This document shows positions 1 through 7,027 of a stretch of DNA of 15,860 nt, in pieces. The stretch is from assembly GCA_030830725.1 (NCBI GenBank), contig JAURMN010000077.1:1-15860 (forward strand), in the 5' to 3' direction. The DNA is from Balneolales bacterium. GTDB lineage: Bacteria > Bacteroidota > Rhodothermia > Balneolales > Balneolaceae. The translations under genes and the position numbers were made by a program. Every line of letters begins with the position of its first letter. Positions within the stretch are counted from its first letter, which is position 1. The notes below the pieces were generated by a model that was given only the letters and a program-made list of their open reading frames with translations, did not search any database and had not been told where the DNA came from.

Positions 1-4
1 CACC

Positions 5-40
5 AAAGCCGGATTCTATTTTAGAGTCCGGCTTTTTTTA
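5..40 (+). terminator. Rho-independent terminator
   Basis: A 9-bp perfect stem (AAAGCCGGA at 5-13 with TCCGGCTTT at 27-35) is extended inward by four more pairs, including one G-T. It is followed directly by a run of T on the plus strand. It must end a plus-strand gene lying left of the window, because no gene in the window precedes it. Confidence 0.9.
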
Positions 41-282
41 TTTCTGGATCCCTCTTGACTTCTGCCATGAAATAATTCTTAGATCTCAAACAGGAAATTT
101 ACCTTTTTGATCTGTTTGACCGTGTTGGTCTATCTAAACTTGATGATGAAATCCAATTGTAAGTCCAATCGAAAACTGAAATTGTAGAGTATCCCCCACA
201 TCAACTTTTAAATACAGTTTTTATTCTTCCTTTCGTAGTCTCCTAAAGCATGTCAAATGGGGATTTTATCATAATGCATCTT
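41..282. other. Gene-poor AT-rich stretch with a possible coding remnant
   Basis: No credible complete gene is seen here on either strand. Codons 76-162 (+) read as a 28-residue open stretch ending in TAA, with a protein-like composition (FDLFDRVGLSKLDDEIQL near its end) but no start codon and a stop just upstream. It could be the 3' end of a decayed gene, or chance. No terminal repeats or target-site duplications were seen. Confidence 0.2.
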
Positions 283-312
283 TTGAAATTAAACCCAAAT
301 AATATAAATATG
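283..312 (+). promoter_or_regulatory. Candidate Bacteroidota-type promoter for the 384-635 gene
   Basis: TTG at 283-285, a spacer of exactly 19 nt, and TAAATATG at 305-312 match the Bacteroidota primary-sigma consensus TTG-N19-TAnnTTTG at all but one fixed position. Transcription would start near 319, giving a leader of about 65 nt. The DNA is AT-rich, so chance matches are possible. Confidence 0.4.
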
Positions 313-383
313 TGGTAAGTATTTACAAAAATTAATAAATTAACAATATCGTGGTAATATAAAATATAGATAAGGTATCAGAA

Positions 384-635
384 ATGAATATTAAATTTGT
401 TAATCGTTCTCATGTTAAGTCCACCAAGCGTCGCGCCTCTAAATTCAAGCCACTCATGGAAGCGCTTGATCAGTTGAAACCTGGAGGAGATGCGGTGGAA
501 GTCTCGTATGAAAGTGAAAAAAATGTTAATTCCATGCGTACTGCAGTGTACCAGTTCAATCAGGAAAACAAGGTCAAAATCAAAAGCGGAAAAGACGCCT
601 CTAAAAAAGTTATTTACTTTTACAGAGAGAAGTAA
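384..635 (+). CDS. Small basic protein of unknown function
   Basis: The product is 83 residues, strongly basic (many Lys/Arg, especially residues 8-22 and 60-83), with no signal peptide, membrane segment or cysteine. The N-terminal part is K/R-rich (HVKSTKRRASKFK). A middle segment is more acidic (GGDAVEVSYESEKNV), and the C-terminal third looks like a beta-rich or winged surface (KVKIKSGKDASKKVIYFYRE). I recognise no family. The charge suggests nucleic-acid binding, which is inference only. The ATG has a weak upstream AAGG with an 8-nt spacer, and a promoter candidate lies about 70 nt upstream. The gene stands alone and converges on the long minus-strand gene run. Coding is supported by a clean ATG and a plausible composition. 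Confidence 0.6.
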   Translation: MNIKFVNRSHVKSTKRRASKFKPLMEALDQLKPGGDAVEVSYESEKNVNSMRTAVYQFNQENKVKIKSGKDASKKVIYFYREK

Positions 636-659
636 TTCAGGGTAGTTTTCATCTGAATT
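634..659. terminator. Weak inverted repeat between convergent genes
   Basis: AATTCAG at 634-640 pairs perfectly with CTGAATT at 653-659 across a 12-nt loop, overlapping the stop codon of the 384-635 gene. It lies between convergent stop codons, where a bidirectional terminator is expected. No T-run follows on either strand, so termination activity is uncertain. Confidence 0.35.
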
Positions 660-696
660 TAAGAAGTCACTTTTCGATCCTCTTGTATTATTGGAG

Positions 697-1452
697 TTAA
701 GCTATCCAGTCATAGGAGGACTGTGATGCCTTTTCTATATCTTTGTCGCAGAGTAGATAAAACTCACGAATCTCAGTGATTTTTTGATCCAGTGATTGGA
801 CATTCCACTGTTTGGTGGAGATCGGGGGGAAGATGTGTGCACGAATCTGACCCGGTTTCGCCAGCATGGAACCTCCAGAACTCAGCTCTTGATTTCCTTC
901 AAAAAAGACGGGTAGAATCGGATAATCTAGATCCATCGCCATTCGGAACGGGCCTTTTTTAAATGGACCGATACGGCCCTGATGTTTACGGGTTCCCTCC
1001 GGCGCCATAAGGACGGAGAGTTTTTGACGGAGGATTCGGTCATACGCATTATGAAGCGTTTGGATGGCCTTCTGAGAGCGCTGTCGACGAATAAAAATTT
1101 GGCCCGAAATACGACCGATCAAGAAAAACACCGGGATGTATTGCATTTCCCATTTGGCTACAAAGCGTACTCTGGGTACACCAAGAGCAAACATAGTAAG
1201 AATATCTAGTGTCGAACTATGGTTGATGATCACCATGGCTTGAGATGGCCATCCGTCAGTATGAAATACATTTTCATATCGAATCCCCAGGATTCGGAGC
1301 GTTAATCGGGATAAAAACGGTACCACATGTTTTATGTAAAAGTTGGTGGACCTTCCGAGCGTGACTGTATTGGTCACGAGCAAAACAGGAAAAAAGAGCA
1401 GTAGGGCTAGGATGAAGAAGGTTAGGCCTAAAAAGCTGCGAATATAGATCAT
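697..1452 (-). CDS. plsC: 1-acyl-sn-glycerol-3-phosphate acyltransferase (PlsC/LPLAT family)
   Basis: This enzyme transfers an acyl chain to lysophosphatidic acid to make phosphatidic acid, at the inner membrane. The 251-residue product has a hydrophobic N-terminal anchor (about residues 5-30). The family's acyltransferase motifs appear in order: NHSSTLD at 77-83 (catalytic H78 and D83 of the HX4D motif), GQIFIRRQ at 117-124, APEGTR at 150-155 and YPILPVFF at 177-184. The length is typical. It is the last gene of the minus-strand run, 9 nt downstream of yraN, with no Shine-Dalgarno sequence, so translation may be coupled. Acyl-donor and substrate specificity cannot be read from the sequence. 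Other lysophospholipid acyltransferases share these motifs. Confidence 0.9.
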   Translation of the reverse strand: MIYIRSFLGLTFFILALLLFFPVLLVTNTVTLGRSTNFYIKHVVPFLSRLTLRILGIRYENVFHTDGWPSQAMVIINHSSTLDILTMFALGVPRVRFVAKWEMQYIPVFFLIGRISGQIFIRRQRSQKAIQTLHNAYDRILRQKLSVLMAPEGTRKHQGRIGPFKKGPFRMAMDLDYPILPVFFEGNQELSSGGSMLAKPGQIRAHIFPPISTKQWNVQSLDQKITEIREFYLLCDKDIEKASQSSYDWIA

Positions 1453-1461
1453 GGCTGATGA

Positions 1462-1830
1462 TTAAAACGCTCGTTCAATATGTTCAATAATCGGTGGCAG
1501 GTCATGTTGGAGTTCAATCCCGATGACATCAAATCGGATAGGGGACTTTTCCATTTTACGTTCATACAACCAAGCCATGGAAGCTTTGTGAATATGGGCC
1601 TGTTTGCGCTCATCGACGCTTTCTTCAGGATATCCGAATCGAGATGATCGTCTGGTTTTGACCTCCAAAAATACGATACAAACCTGATCATAGGCCACAA
1701 TGTCAACCTCAGACCGTTCAAAACGATAATTTCTTTCTAAAATCGTCCACCCTTTGCGTTCCAAATATGAAATTGCCAGGTCTTCGCCTTCCGATCCAGT
1801 TTGAAGATGATGTGAAGCACGGGTAGACAT
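1462..1830 (-). CDS. yraN: YraN family (UPF0102) nuclease-fold protein
   Basis: The 122-residue protein has the family layout: an N-terminal GSEGEDLAISYLERKGW segment (residues 12-28), RNYRFERSEVDIVAYD at 33-48, then FLEVKTR at 54-60. D43, E56 and K58 correspond to the PD-(D/E)XK nuclease signature, so it is probably a metal-dependent nuclease-fold protein. The family's usual GE-D motif reads SEVD here. Cellular function is poorly defined in the family; a role in DNA processing is generally assumed. It lies between the GbsR-like regulator gene (49-nt gap) and plsC (9-nt gap) in a co-directional run. Confidence 0.88.
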   Translation of the reverse strand: MSTRASHHLQTGSEGEDLAISYLERKGWTILERNYRFERSEVDIVAYDQVCIVFLEVKTRRSSRFGYPEESVDERKQAHIHKASMAWLYERKMEKSPIRFDVIGIELQHDLPPIIEHIERAF

Positions 1831-1879
1831 ACGTGTAATGACTGGTTTGAGGACTCCGATTATGTGTGAACGAAACAGA

Positions 1880-2470
1880 TTATGATTTTTTTGATGAAGG
1901 AGAAACTTTGGATCGCAGTGCCTGCCCGGCTTCGGCCAACCGAACCATTTGCTTCAAAAATGCCACATTCTGCTTGTTAATATAGGGAAGCATGGCATCT
2001 GTAAATCGCTTGAACATCTCCAAAAAATCAACAAAGTGCTCTATTCGATTCTGAAACGCAGAGAGTTCTGGTGTCGCTTCATCGGTAACACGAAGGCTCT
2101 TCATCGTCTCCTTTAGATTGTGTAATACGGGCGTGATTTCCCGTTCTTGACGTTCATTCACGATGCGAGAAACCACAGTCCAGACTTCCGTTTCAGCGAT
2201 ATAATAATCTTTTCGGTCGCCGGGAATGACCTCCTTGTAGATTAGATTCCACTGCAAAAGTTCACGCAAATTCATATTCGCATTCCCTCTGCTTATGGAA
2301 AGTCTCTTCATGATTTGATCCGTATTCATGGGTTTTCCTTCTGCATAAAGAAGGGCATGAATCTGAGCCATGGTCCGGTTTATGCCCCATGCCGTTGCCA
2401 TATCACTCCAGAGTTCGACAAATCTGGAAGTTGCTTCTTTTAAGACCAAATTCTGATGTTGAGTACTCAA
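1880..2470 (-). CDS. GbsR/MarR-family transcriptional regulator
   Basis: This is a 196-residue winged-helix regulator. The segment from about residue 12 to 95 contains FVELWSDMATAWGINRTMAQ, then a helix-turn-helix (MNTDQIMKRLSISRGNANMN, about 48-67) and a wing ending GDRKDYYIAE. This is the arrangement of the GbsR subgroup of MarR-like proteins. The C-terminal half is helical and could serve for dimerisation or ligand binding. The gene opens with TTG at 2470, the only in-frame start that keeps the whole domain; purine-rich AAAAGAGAA lies just upstream. It is 21 nt downstream of the fmdB-like gene. Family members regulate osmoprotectant or membrane-stress genes; the target here is unknown. Confidence 0.85.
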   Translation of the reverse strand: MSTQHQNLVLKEATSRFVELWSDMATAWGINRTMAQIHALLYAEGKPMNTDQIMKRLSISRGNANMNLRELLQWNLIYKEVIPGDRKDYYIAETEVWTVVSRIVNERQEREITPVLHNLKETMKSLRVTDEATPELSAFQNRIEHFVDFLEMFKRFTDAMLPYINKQNVAFLKQMVRLAEAGQALRSKVSPSSKKS

Positions 2471-2491
2471 ATTCTCTTTTGATTGTGCTTA

Positions 2492-2743
2492 TCAGGTGTT
2501 CGACTTTTCGGGGCCGGTGGGCTTGTTTTCCGACGTTACCGATTCGGCGGAGGCGGAGGCGGTGTTGTGTTTATAGTCAGTTACATACCACCCTGATCCC
2601 TTATAGACGACGCCACCCCCACCCGTGATCACCCTCTGTACCGACTGTCCGGTTTCAGGGCATTGGGTGAGTGCCGGATCATTGATCCCTTGAAAAAGTT
2701 CAAAAACAGAACCATCTTCACGTTTATATTGATATGTCGGCAT
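2492..2743 (-). CDS. FmdB-like small protein lacking the zinc-ribbon cysteines
   Basis: The start is ATG at 2743, giving 83 residues that begin MPTYQYKREDG; it is preceded by a perfect AAGGAGG with 6-nt spacing. An upstream in-frame extension overlapping the aspartate aminotransferase gene is rejected for this reason. FmdB-type regulatory proteins begin MPxYxYxCxxCG and carry a second CPxCG, four cysteines binding zinc. Here the first pair is replaced by KREDG and the second reads CPETG, leaving one cysteine. The rest of the fold (VQRVITGGGGVVYKGSGWYVTDY, about 39-61) is well kept. It probably folds as an FmdB domain without zinc; function unknown. The C-terminus is low-complexity and Ser/Ala/Glu-rich. 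Confidence 0.8.
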   Translation of the reverse strand: MPTYQYKREDGSVFELFQGINDPALTQCPETGQSVQRVITGGGGVVYKGSGWYVTDYKHNTASASAESVTSENKPTGPEKSNT

Positions 2744-2749
2744 TTGAAA

Positions 2750-2756
2750 CCTCCTT
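2750..2756 (-). promoter_or_regulatory. Strong Shine-Dalgarno site that decides the FmdB-like start
   Basis: On the minus strand AAGGAGG lies 6 nt before the ATG at 2743. Most other genes in this window have no recognisable Shine-Dalgarno sequence, so this site is unusual here and fixes the start codon. Confidence 0.85.
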
Positions 2757-2804
2757 AATATCTTACATAAGTCAACTCTTTGCCTCAGCGTACAACTTCC
2801 TGAC

Positions 2805-4010
2805 TCATGTATGCGCCTGTCGGAGTTCATTCAACGCTGTTTCGAGACGATCTAGACCCTCTTTTAAATCCTCATCAGAAGCAGCGAAGCTGAGCCGTAT
2901 ACACCCGGGTTGTCCAAAAGCATCACCAGGAACCATCCCAAGACCGGATACTTCTAACGCCAACATGCAAAAATCCGTTGCATCTTCGATTCGTTTGCCG
3001 TTGGTCAGAGTGGCGGGAAGCCACGTTGAGATGTCTGGAAACACATAAAAGGCACCGTCCGGCACGAAACATTTTACCCCATCCATCGCCTGAATTCGGC
3101 GCATGACCATATCTCTTCGTTTCTCAAAAACATCCCTCATGGCATGCACCTCATCTAAACTGTGCGAATAGGCGGCCAAACCGGCTTTTTGGGAGATAGA
3201 GGATGGAGCGGAGGTTTCCTGTCCCTGCAGCTTATCTACAGCGGAGGCAATCTCCGACTCGGCGGCAAGATACCCCAGTCGCCACCCTGTCATGGCGAAT
3301 CCTTTTGAAAATCCATTCACCACAATGGTTCGCTTCTTTAATTCAGGTACCGCATTGGCGATACTCACATGCTTTACTCCAAAAGTGATGTACTCATAAA
3401 TCTCATCCGAGTAGATAAGCACCTCAGTAGCGCCTTTTAACACTTCACCGAGAGCTTTTAGTTCATCCTCGGAATAGACCGCACCAGTTGGATTGGAAGG
3501 CGAGCAGAGGATAAATCCTCTGGTTTTTGGGGTAATAGTGGCGGCTAATTGTTCTGGCGTTATTTTAAATCCGGCATCCAAGTCGGTAGATACCACCACA
3601 GGAATCCCTCCCGCCAGTTTTACCATCTCCGGATAGGAGACCCAATATGGTGCAGGAATGATGACTTCATCACCGGGATTGATGGTTGCCAGAATCGAAA
3701 AACCGATTGATTGTTTGGCTCCATTCGATACTACAATTTGATTTGGCAAATAGTCGAGGTTATTCTCACGTTTGAGCTTTTCGCAAATCGCTGTTCTAAG
3801 TTCGGGCATCCCGGCATTGGTTGTATATCCATGAAATCCATCTTGAATAGCCTGAATCGCAGCATCGCAAATATAGCCCGGAGTTTTAAAATCAGGTTCG
3901 CCTGCCGTTAGTGAAATAATGGAACGTCCCTCTGCCTTGAGTTCCTTGGCTCGAGCCGTGAACTTGAGCGTTTCAGAAGGAGAGAGTTGTTTGGCGCGAT
4001 CAGAAATCAT
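2805..4010 (-). CDS. aspC: Pyridoxal-phosphate aminotransferase, class I (aspartate aminotransferase type)
   Basis: The 401-residue enzyme of fold type I probably moves an amino group between aspartate and 2-oxoglutarate in the cytoplasm. Visible landmarks are the substrate-loop SLTAGEPDF at 33-41, NGAKQ at 96-100 (phosphate binding), W123 stacking on the cofactor ring, SPSNPTG at 170-176 with N173, YSDEIYE at 200-206 with D202 and Y205, and NGFSKGFAMTGWRLGY at 232-247 with the Schiff-base lysine K236. The C-terminal GCIRLSFA provides the carboxylate-binding arginine. The pattern is that of the class Ib (Thermus-like) aspartate aminotransferases; some relatives use other substrates, including prephenate. 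It lies 35 nt downstream of coaD and 61 nt upstream of the fmdB-like gene. Confidence 0.9.
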   Translation of the reverse strand: MISDRAKQLSPSETLKFTARAKELKAEGRSIISLTAGEPDFKTPGYICDAAIQAIQDGFHGYTTNAGMPELRTAICEKLKRENNLDYLPNQIVVSNGAKQSIGFSILATINPGDEVIIPAPYWVSYPEMVKLAGGIPVVVSTDLDAGFKITPEQLAATITPKTRGFILCSPSNPTGAVYSEDELKALGEVLKGATEVLIYSDEIYEYITFGVKHVSIANAVPELKKRTIVVNGFSKGFAMTGWRLGYLAAESEIASAVDKLQGQETSAPSSISQKAGLAAYSHSLDEVHAMRDVFEKRRDMVMRRIQAMDGVKCFVPDGAFYVFPDISTWLPATLTNGKRIEDATDFCMLALEVSGLGMVPGDAFGQPGCIRLSFAASDEDLKEGLDRLETALNELRQAHT

Positions 4011-4045
4011 GATAAACGTGAAGATTAATTAGGAGGATTTGGCGT

Positions 4046-4537
4046 TTAACGGGTGAATTTTTCTTTCAGAGCTTGAGCTACGACATCCGGAACAAAGGAA
4101 CTGAGATCACCACCCCAATAAGCTACTTCTCGTACAATGGAGGCAGATATAAATGTGAGTTGTTCATCAGGCATTAAAAAGACAGTGTCGACCTCTGGAG
4201 ATAGACGACGATTGGTCAGCGCCATCCTGAATTCGTACTCAAAATCGGACAATTGTCGCACCCCCCGAATCAGAAAGCGTACGTTCTTCAGTTTGGCATA
4301 GTCAATTAAAAGACCTTTAAATTGATCAATCTCGATCATGGATTCCCATGGTTTTCCGGCAATACTTTGTCGGATAAGGGCCTCACGCTCGTCTCCCGTA
4401 AACACAGAATTTTTGGTGTTATTCACCGCAATGGTCACGATGATTCGATCAAAAAGATGACTTGCCCTGTCGAGCAGATCAATGTGTCCATAGGTAATCG
4501 GGTCAAAGGTACCCGGAAAAAGTGCGGTTTTGCTCAT
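4046..4537 (-). CDS. coaD: Phosphopantetheine adenylyltransferase
   Basis: This enzyme joins 4'-phosphopantetheine and ATP to form dephospho-CoA, the penultimate step of coenzyme A synthesis. The 163 residues match the normal length. The nucleotidyltransferase motif FPGTFDPITYGH (7-18, with H18) is present, as are RGVRQLSDFEYE (91-102) and ISASIVREVA (130-139), the ISSSxVRE-type motif. It sits 18 nt downstream of rsmD, the common rsmD-coaD pairing across bacteria, and upstream of the aminotransferase gene. The start is ATG without a Shine-Dalgarno sequence. Confidence 0.96.
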   Translation of the reverse strand: MSKTALFPGTFDPITYGHIDLLDRASHLFDRIIVTIAVNNTKNSVFTGDEREALIRQSIAGKPWESMIEIDQFKGLLIDYAKLKNVRFLIRGVRQLSDFEYEFRMALTNRRLSPEVDTVFLMPDEQLTFISASIVREVAYWGGDLSSFVPDVVAQALKEKFTR

Positions 4538-4555
4538 GGCAACGCCAAAATTAGT

Positions 4556-5092
4556 CTAGTGAGAGAAGACGGAGACAAGGGTTCGTCCGTACGGTCTAGA
4601 AAGTAGTAATTTTTCATGATCGGTGAAGGAGATTCTTCGATCATGTTCCAGTACAAAATATCCTTCTTCACTCAAAATTGCCTTTGAAAGTACCAGATCC
4701 GGCAATTCCCCCATTCGAGTATACTCGTAGGGTGGATCGGCAAAAATAAGGTCAAACGTTTGAGGGGTCGATTCGATAAATTCAGCACCGTCCGCCACCT
4801 GCACGCGGCATTGTTTTTCAACACCCAGCAAGGCGGCACTTTTACTGATTTGTTGAATTACAGCATAAGTAGCATCTACAAAAAGTACCTTTCCTGCTCC
4901 TCTTGAAATCGCTTCAAATCCCAGATTTCCCGTTCCTGCAAAAAGATCCAGAATCGATAATCCATCCAGAAACAGCCTTGACTCCAGAATGGAAAAAATT
5001 GCCTCTTTGGTACGGTCTGACGTGGGTCTTACACCCTCGGAATCGGGTGCCGGTATTTTTTTTCCTTTAAGGCTGCCAGCTATGATTCTCAT
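4556..5092 (-). CDS. rsmD: 16S rRNA (guanine(966)-N(2))-methyltransferase
   Basis: This methyltransferase modifies G966 (E. coli numbering) of 16S rRNA using S-adenosylmethionine. The 178-residue product opens with MRIIAGSLKGKKI and GVRPTSDRTKEAIFSILE, typical of the family. The SAM-binding loop is DLFAGTGNLGFEAISRG (49-65), and the catalytic DPPY is at 119-122. The length is normal. It lies between the DUF3822-like gene (26-nt gap) and coaD (18-nt gap), which is the order seen in Bacteroidota. Expression is probably operonic. Confidence 0.95.
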   Translation of the reverse strand: MRIIAGSLKGKKIPAPDSEGVRPTSDRTKEAIFSILESRLFLDGLSILDLFAGTGNLGFEAISRGAGKVLFVDATYAVIQQISKSAALLGVEKQCRVQVADGAEFIESTPQTFDLIFADPPYEYTRMGELPDLVLSKAILSEEGYFVLEHDRRISFTDHEKLLLSRPYGRTLVSVFSH

Positions 5093-5118
5093 GATAACGA
5101 AGGAATTAGTAGGATCAT

Positions 5119-6015
5119 TTATTCAATACGAGAGGCCAACCATTCGGCGATACCTGAATCCGGAAGGGAAAGTCTTTGAAGGTCTGAATATATAGCCTTT
5201 AAACACTTCTCTACAGTGTCTGTTGTCTCGACAGCCTCTGCTACTCCCAAAGTTTCCGTATTCTCAATTCCAATTCGGATCCAGTTCACAGAATCATGTT
5301 CAATCTTAAGCCAGGGATAACTTATTGCAGCATTTTCAATAAAAAAACTCAGATCTTCGGCAGCTCTAAGTGGAATTCGCATGGCATCCCGAAGTCGATG
5401 ATTCCTCATATTGACCCAAAATGCGGAAACGTAATGTGGAGCCACAAAAAAGAGGAGATTGGACTCGGCATTCCCTGCTTTTTCAGGATCCAAAGGATTC
5501 ATTACCGTAGATTCCGCAAGATGAATCGCGAATGAAGGCTCAAAAAAACAAGTAACCTCGATTTCTTGAGGTATATGTTTACGTAATCCTTGTATTCGTT
5601 TTGGATGCATCCATACCGTTAATGGAGACGCATCATCTAGAGAGTAGATATTTGGTTCTGCCATACGCTTGGAATCATGCTCCGTATCTAGTCCAAATAA
5701 AAGGGCACCAGCGAATGAAGGATTCAACAGGTGAGGGGCTTCACCTTGGTTGGATGATGCGTATTCAGGGGAATCTTGGGCTGGCCTTTGCACCCAACAC
5801 TCATCCGGAGAGGAGATGAGCAGATGGATTTTAACGATTTGATGATCTCTGCAAAAGACGGAAAGAGAGGAGAGAGGCAGGATATGGCCTACGGAATTCT
5901 TGTCCGCAGATGCGTTGTTTTTGGGGTCATCCAGGAAGGGGGCCGAGATACTGCAGGTCGCTTCATCTGTGTACCAGCAAACCCCCAAAATCCGGGGTGA
6001 TTCCGACATCATCAA
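5119..6015 (-). CDS. DUF3822-like protein of unknown function
   Basis: This 298-residue cytoplasmic protein has no signal peptide or membrane segment. Assignment rests on context and one motif: DUF3822 genes lie directly upstream of rsmD/coaD in Bacteroidota, and RIPLRAAEDLSFFIENA (about 213-229) resembles the family's conserved [E/D]DfxYy segment, following a strand-rich FFVAPHYVSAFWVNMRNHRL (189-208). The two-lobed layout (about 45-170 and 185-298) would fit the family's suspected actin/ASKHA-like fold. The gene starts ATGATGATG, and its first ATG overlaps the preceding stop codon by 4 nt, so translation is likely coupled. No catalytic residues can be named, and no biochemical role is known to me. 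Confidence 0.55.
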   Translation of the reverse strand: MMMSESPRILGVCWYTDEATCSISAPFLDDPKNNASADKNSVGHILPLSSLSVFCRDHQIVKIHLLISSPDECWVQRPAQDSPEYASSNQGEAPHLLNPSFAGALLFGLDTEHDSKRMAEPNIYSLDDASPLTVWMHPKRIQGLRKHIPQEIEVTCFFEPSFAIHLAESTVMNPLDPEKAGNAESNLLFFVAPHYVSAFWVNMRNHRLRDAMRIPLRAAEDLSFFIENAAISYPWLKIEHDSVNWIRIGIENTETLGVAEAVETTDTVEKCLKAIYSDLQRLSLPDSGIAEWLASRIE

Positions 6016-6485
6016 TTCCAGTTTGGTGCATTCAGCAGAGTGGTTCTCTCCAGGTCGCCAATTTTGTCGTCACTGTCCGGATCTTGTAATTGATAGATGT
6101 TTGGACGCAAAGAATCATTGAGCGTGTAGATAAATCGTTGCGAGGAGCGCGGTGAGAGAATTAATGCATCCGCAGAGTAGACGGCAGGAGGAAGAAACGC
6201 GAGCAACGAATCTGCTTTTTGAACCATGAGTTCATCGGTTTTCAAAAAAGAGACTAGTGTATCCAGGCCACCTTCTGTTGGAGGGAAATCGCCTTTTCTG
6301 GAGTTGTATAGAACAAGGGCATCACGCACGAGTTCCATTCGATGACGTACTTCATTGGTGATGGCTTGTTGCTCGAGAACCACTTTATAAGGATCCGTAA
6401 GAGAGCGATATAACGTATAAGAAAGAATAATGATCAAGACTCCCAGTACAAGAGTAAGCAGATTGGTGCGCTTTTGAAGATTCAT
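6012..6485 (-). CDS. Membrane-anchored protein of unknown function with a pseudopilin-like segment
   Basis: The 157-residue product has one N-terminal membrane segment (about residues 10-26, TLVLGVLIIILSYTLY). A helix that may be coiled coil follows (34-60), then a soluble periplasmic-type domain. The segment ALVLYNSRKGDFPPTEGGLDTLV (56-78) resembles the type II pseudopilin GspG motif (ALxLYKLDNGRYPTTEQGL), and the end LQDPDSDDKIGD recalls its DPDG-type C-terminal loop. No prepilin peptidase signature (GFTLxE) precedes the membrane segment, so it is not a classical pseudopilin. It is the first gene of the minus-strand run and overlaps the DUF3822-like gene by 4 nt. Function is unknown. Confidence 0.6.
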   Translation of the reverse strand: MNLQKRTNLLTLVLGVLIIILSYTLYRSLTDPYKVVLEQQAITNEVRHRMELVRDALVLYNSRKGDFPPTEGGLDTLVSFLKTDELMVQKADSLLAFLPPAVYSADALILSPRSSQRFIYTLNDSLRPNIYQLQDPDSDDKIGDLERTTLLNAPNWN

Positions 6486-6504
6486 GAGTTTTCAGACACT
6501 GGTT

Positions 6505-6533
6505 TTGATGGATAAAGACTGAAAATAATTCTG
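6505..6533 (+). promoter_or_regulatory. Weak candidate plus-strand promoter
   Basis: TTG at 6505-6507, an 18-nt spacer and TAATTCTG at 6526-6533 are close to TTG-N19-TAnnTTTG. This would start transcription near 6540 toward the 6674-7027 gene. It overlaps the minus-strand candidate promoter, so the two would be mutually exclusive. Support is weak. Confidence 0.22.
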
Positions 6534-6550
6534 ACGCCCCTGATATGCAA
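6521..6550 (-). promoter_or_regulatory. Candidate promoter for the nine-gene minus-strand run
   Basis: On the minus strand TTG (6550-6548), a 20-nt spacer and TATTTTC (6527-6521) approximate the Bacteroidota consensus TTG-N19-TAnnTTTG. It would start transcription about 30 nt before the ATG at 6485, a plausible position for the head of this gene run. Confidence 0.35.
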
Positions 6551-6673
6551 CCATTCACTTTTTTTTAATATCTGTTACTTTTCTTAAAAGATTCTCTATT
6601 TTTGAATCGATTTGGGCGAATCAACCCGTTCAGCTTTCCATTTGGTCTAACCGTTCACAAACCACTCATCAGG

Positions 6674-7027
6674 ATGTATCAGCAACACTATTTCTTTCTT
6701 TGTAAAACCCCACTGAATTCCGAAAGTGATAAAGATGTAGAGATTGTTACCAAAACAGCTGACAGTGATACCTTTCCTGAGGTCTTTAAACAGTATGAAG
6801 AGCTCCGCTCTCATGCCTTTAATGAGGATAAATTATACAGCGTAGTAAGGGCTGACGATATTTATGATTTGGTGCGTGCGGTCGATGAGAGAGCCGCCAA
6901 AGAAATTGCATGGGAAAAGGCAAAGCCTGAGATTATTACGAACCTACAGCATAAATTCATGCAAACTGGCGACAAGCAGGCGGAAAAGATTCTCAAAGAG
7001 GTACATGATATCTCGTTCGTGGCCTAA
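6674..7027 (+). CDS. Protein of unknown function
   Basis: This is an unrecognised gene of 117 residues from ATG at 6674. The frame is open upstream to a TTG at 6602, which would give 141 residues, but that extension (FGRINPFSFPFGLTVHKP) looks less like coding sequence, and neither start has a proper Shine-Dalgarno site. From residue 17 on the product is charged and helical (DKDVEIVTKTADSDTF, then YEELRSHAFNEDKLY, then a long helix with AVDERAAKEIAWEKAKPEI). It has no cysteine beyond residue 10, no membrane segment and no signal peptide. It may be a small helical cytoplasmic protein. It precedes another unknown gene at 7270, separated by a 242-nt leader. Confidence 0.5.
   Translation: MYQQHYFFLCKTPLNSESDKDVEIVTKTADSDTFPEVFKQYEELRSHAFNEDKLYSVVRADDIYDLVRAVDERAAKEIAWEKAKPEIITNLQHKFMQTGDKQAEKILKEVHDISFVA

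Noticed and set aside
2744..2830. N-terminal extension of the FmdB-like protein into the aminotransferase gene
   Set aside because: A perfect Shine-Dalgarno site and the conserved MPTYQYK start at 2743 show the extension is not translated.
4027..4040. AGGAGG word on the plus strand near 4031
   Set aside because: It lies between two minus-strand genes, and no plus-strand gene starts after it.
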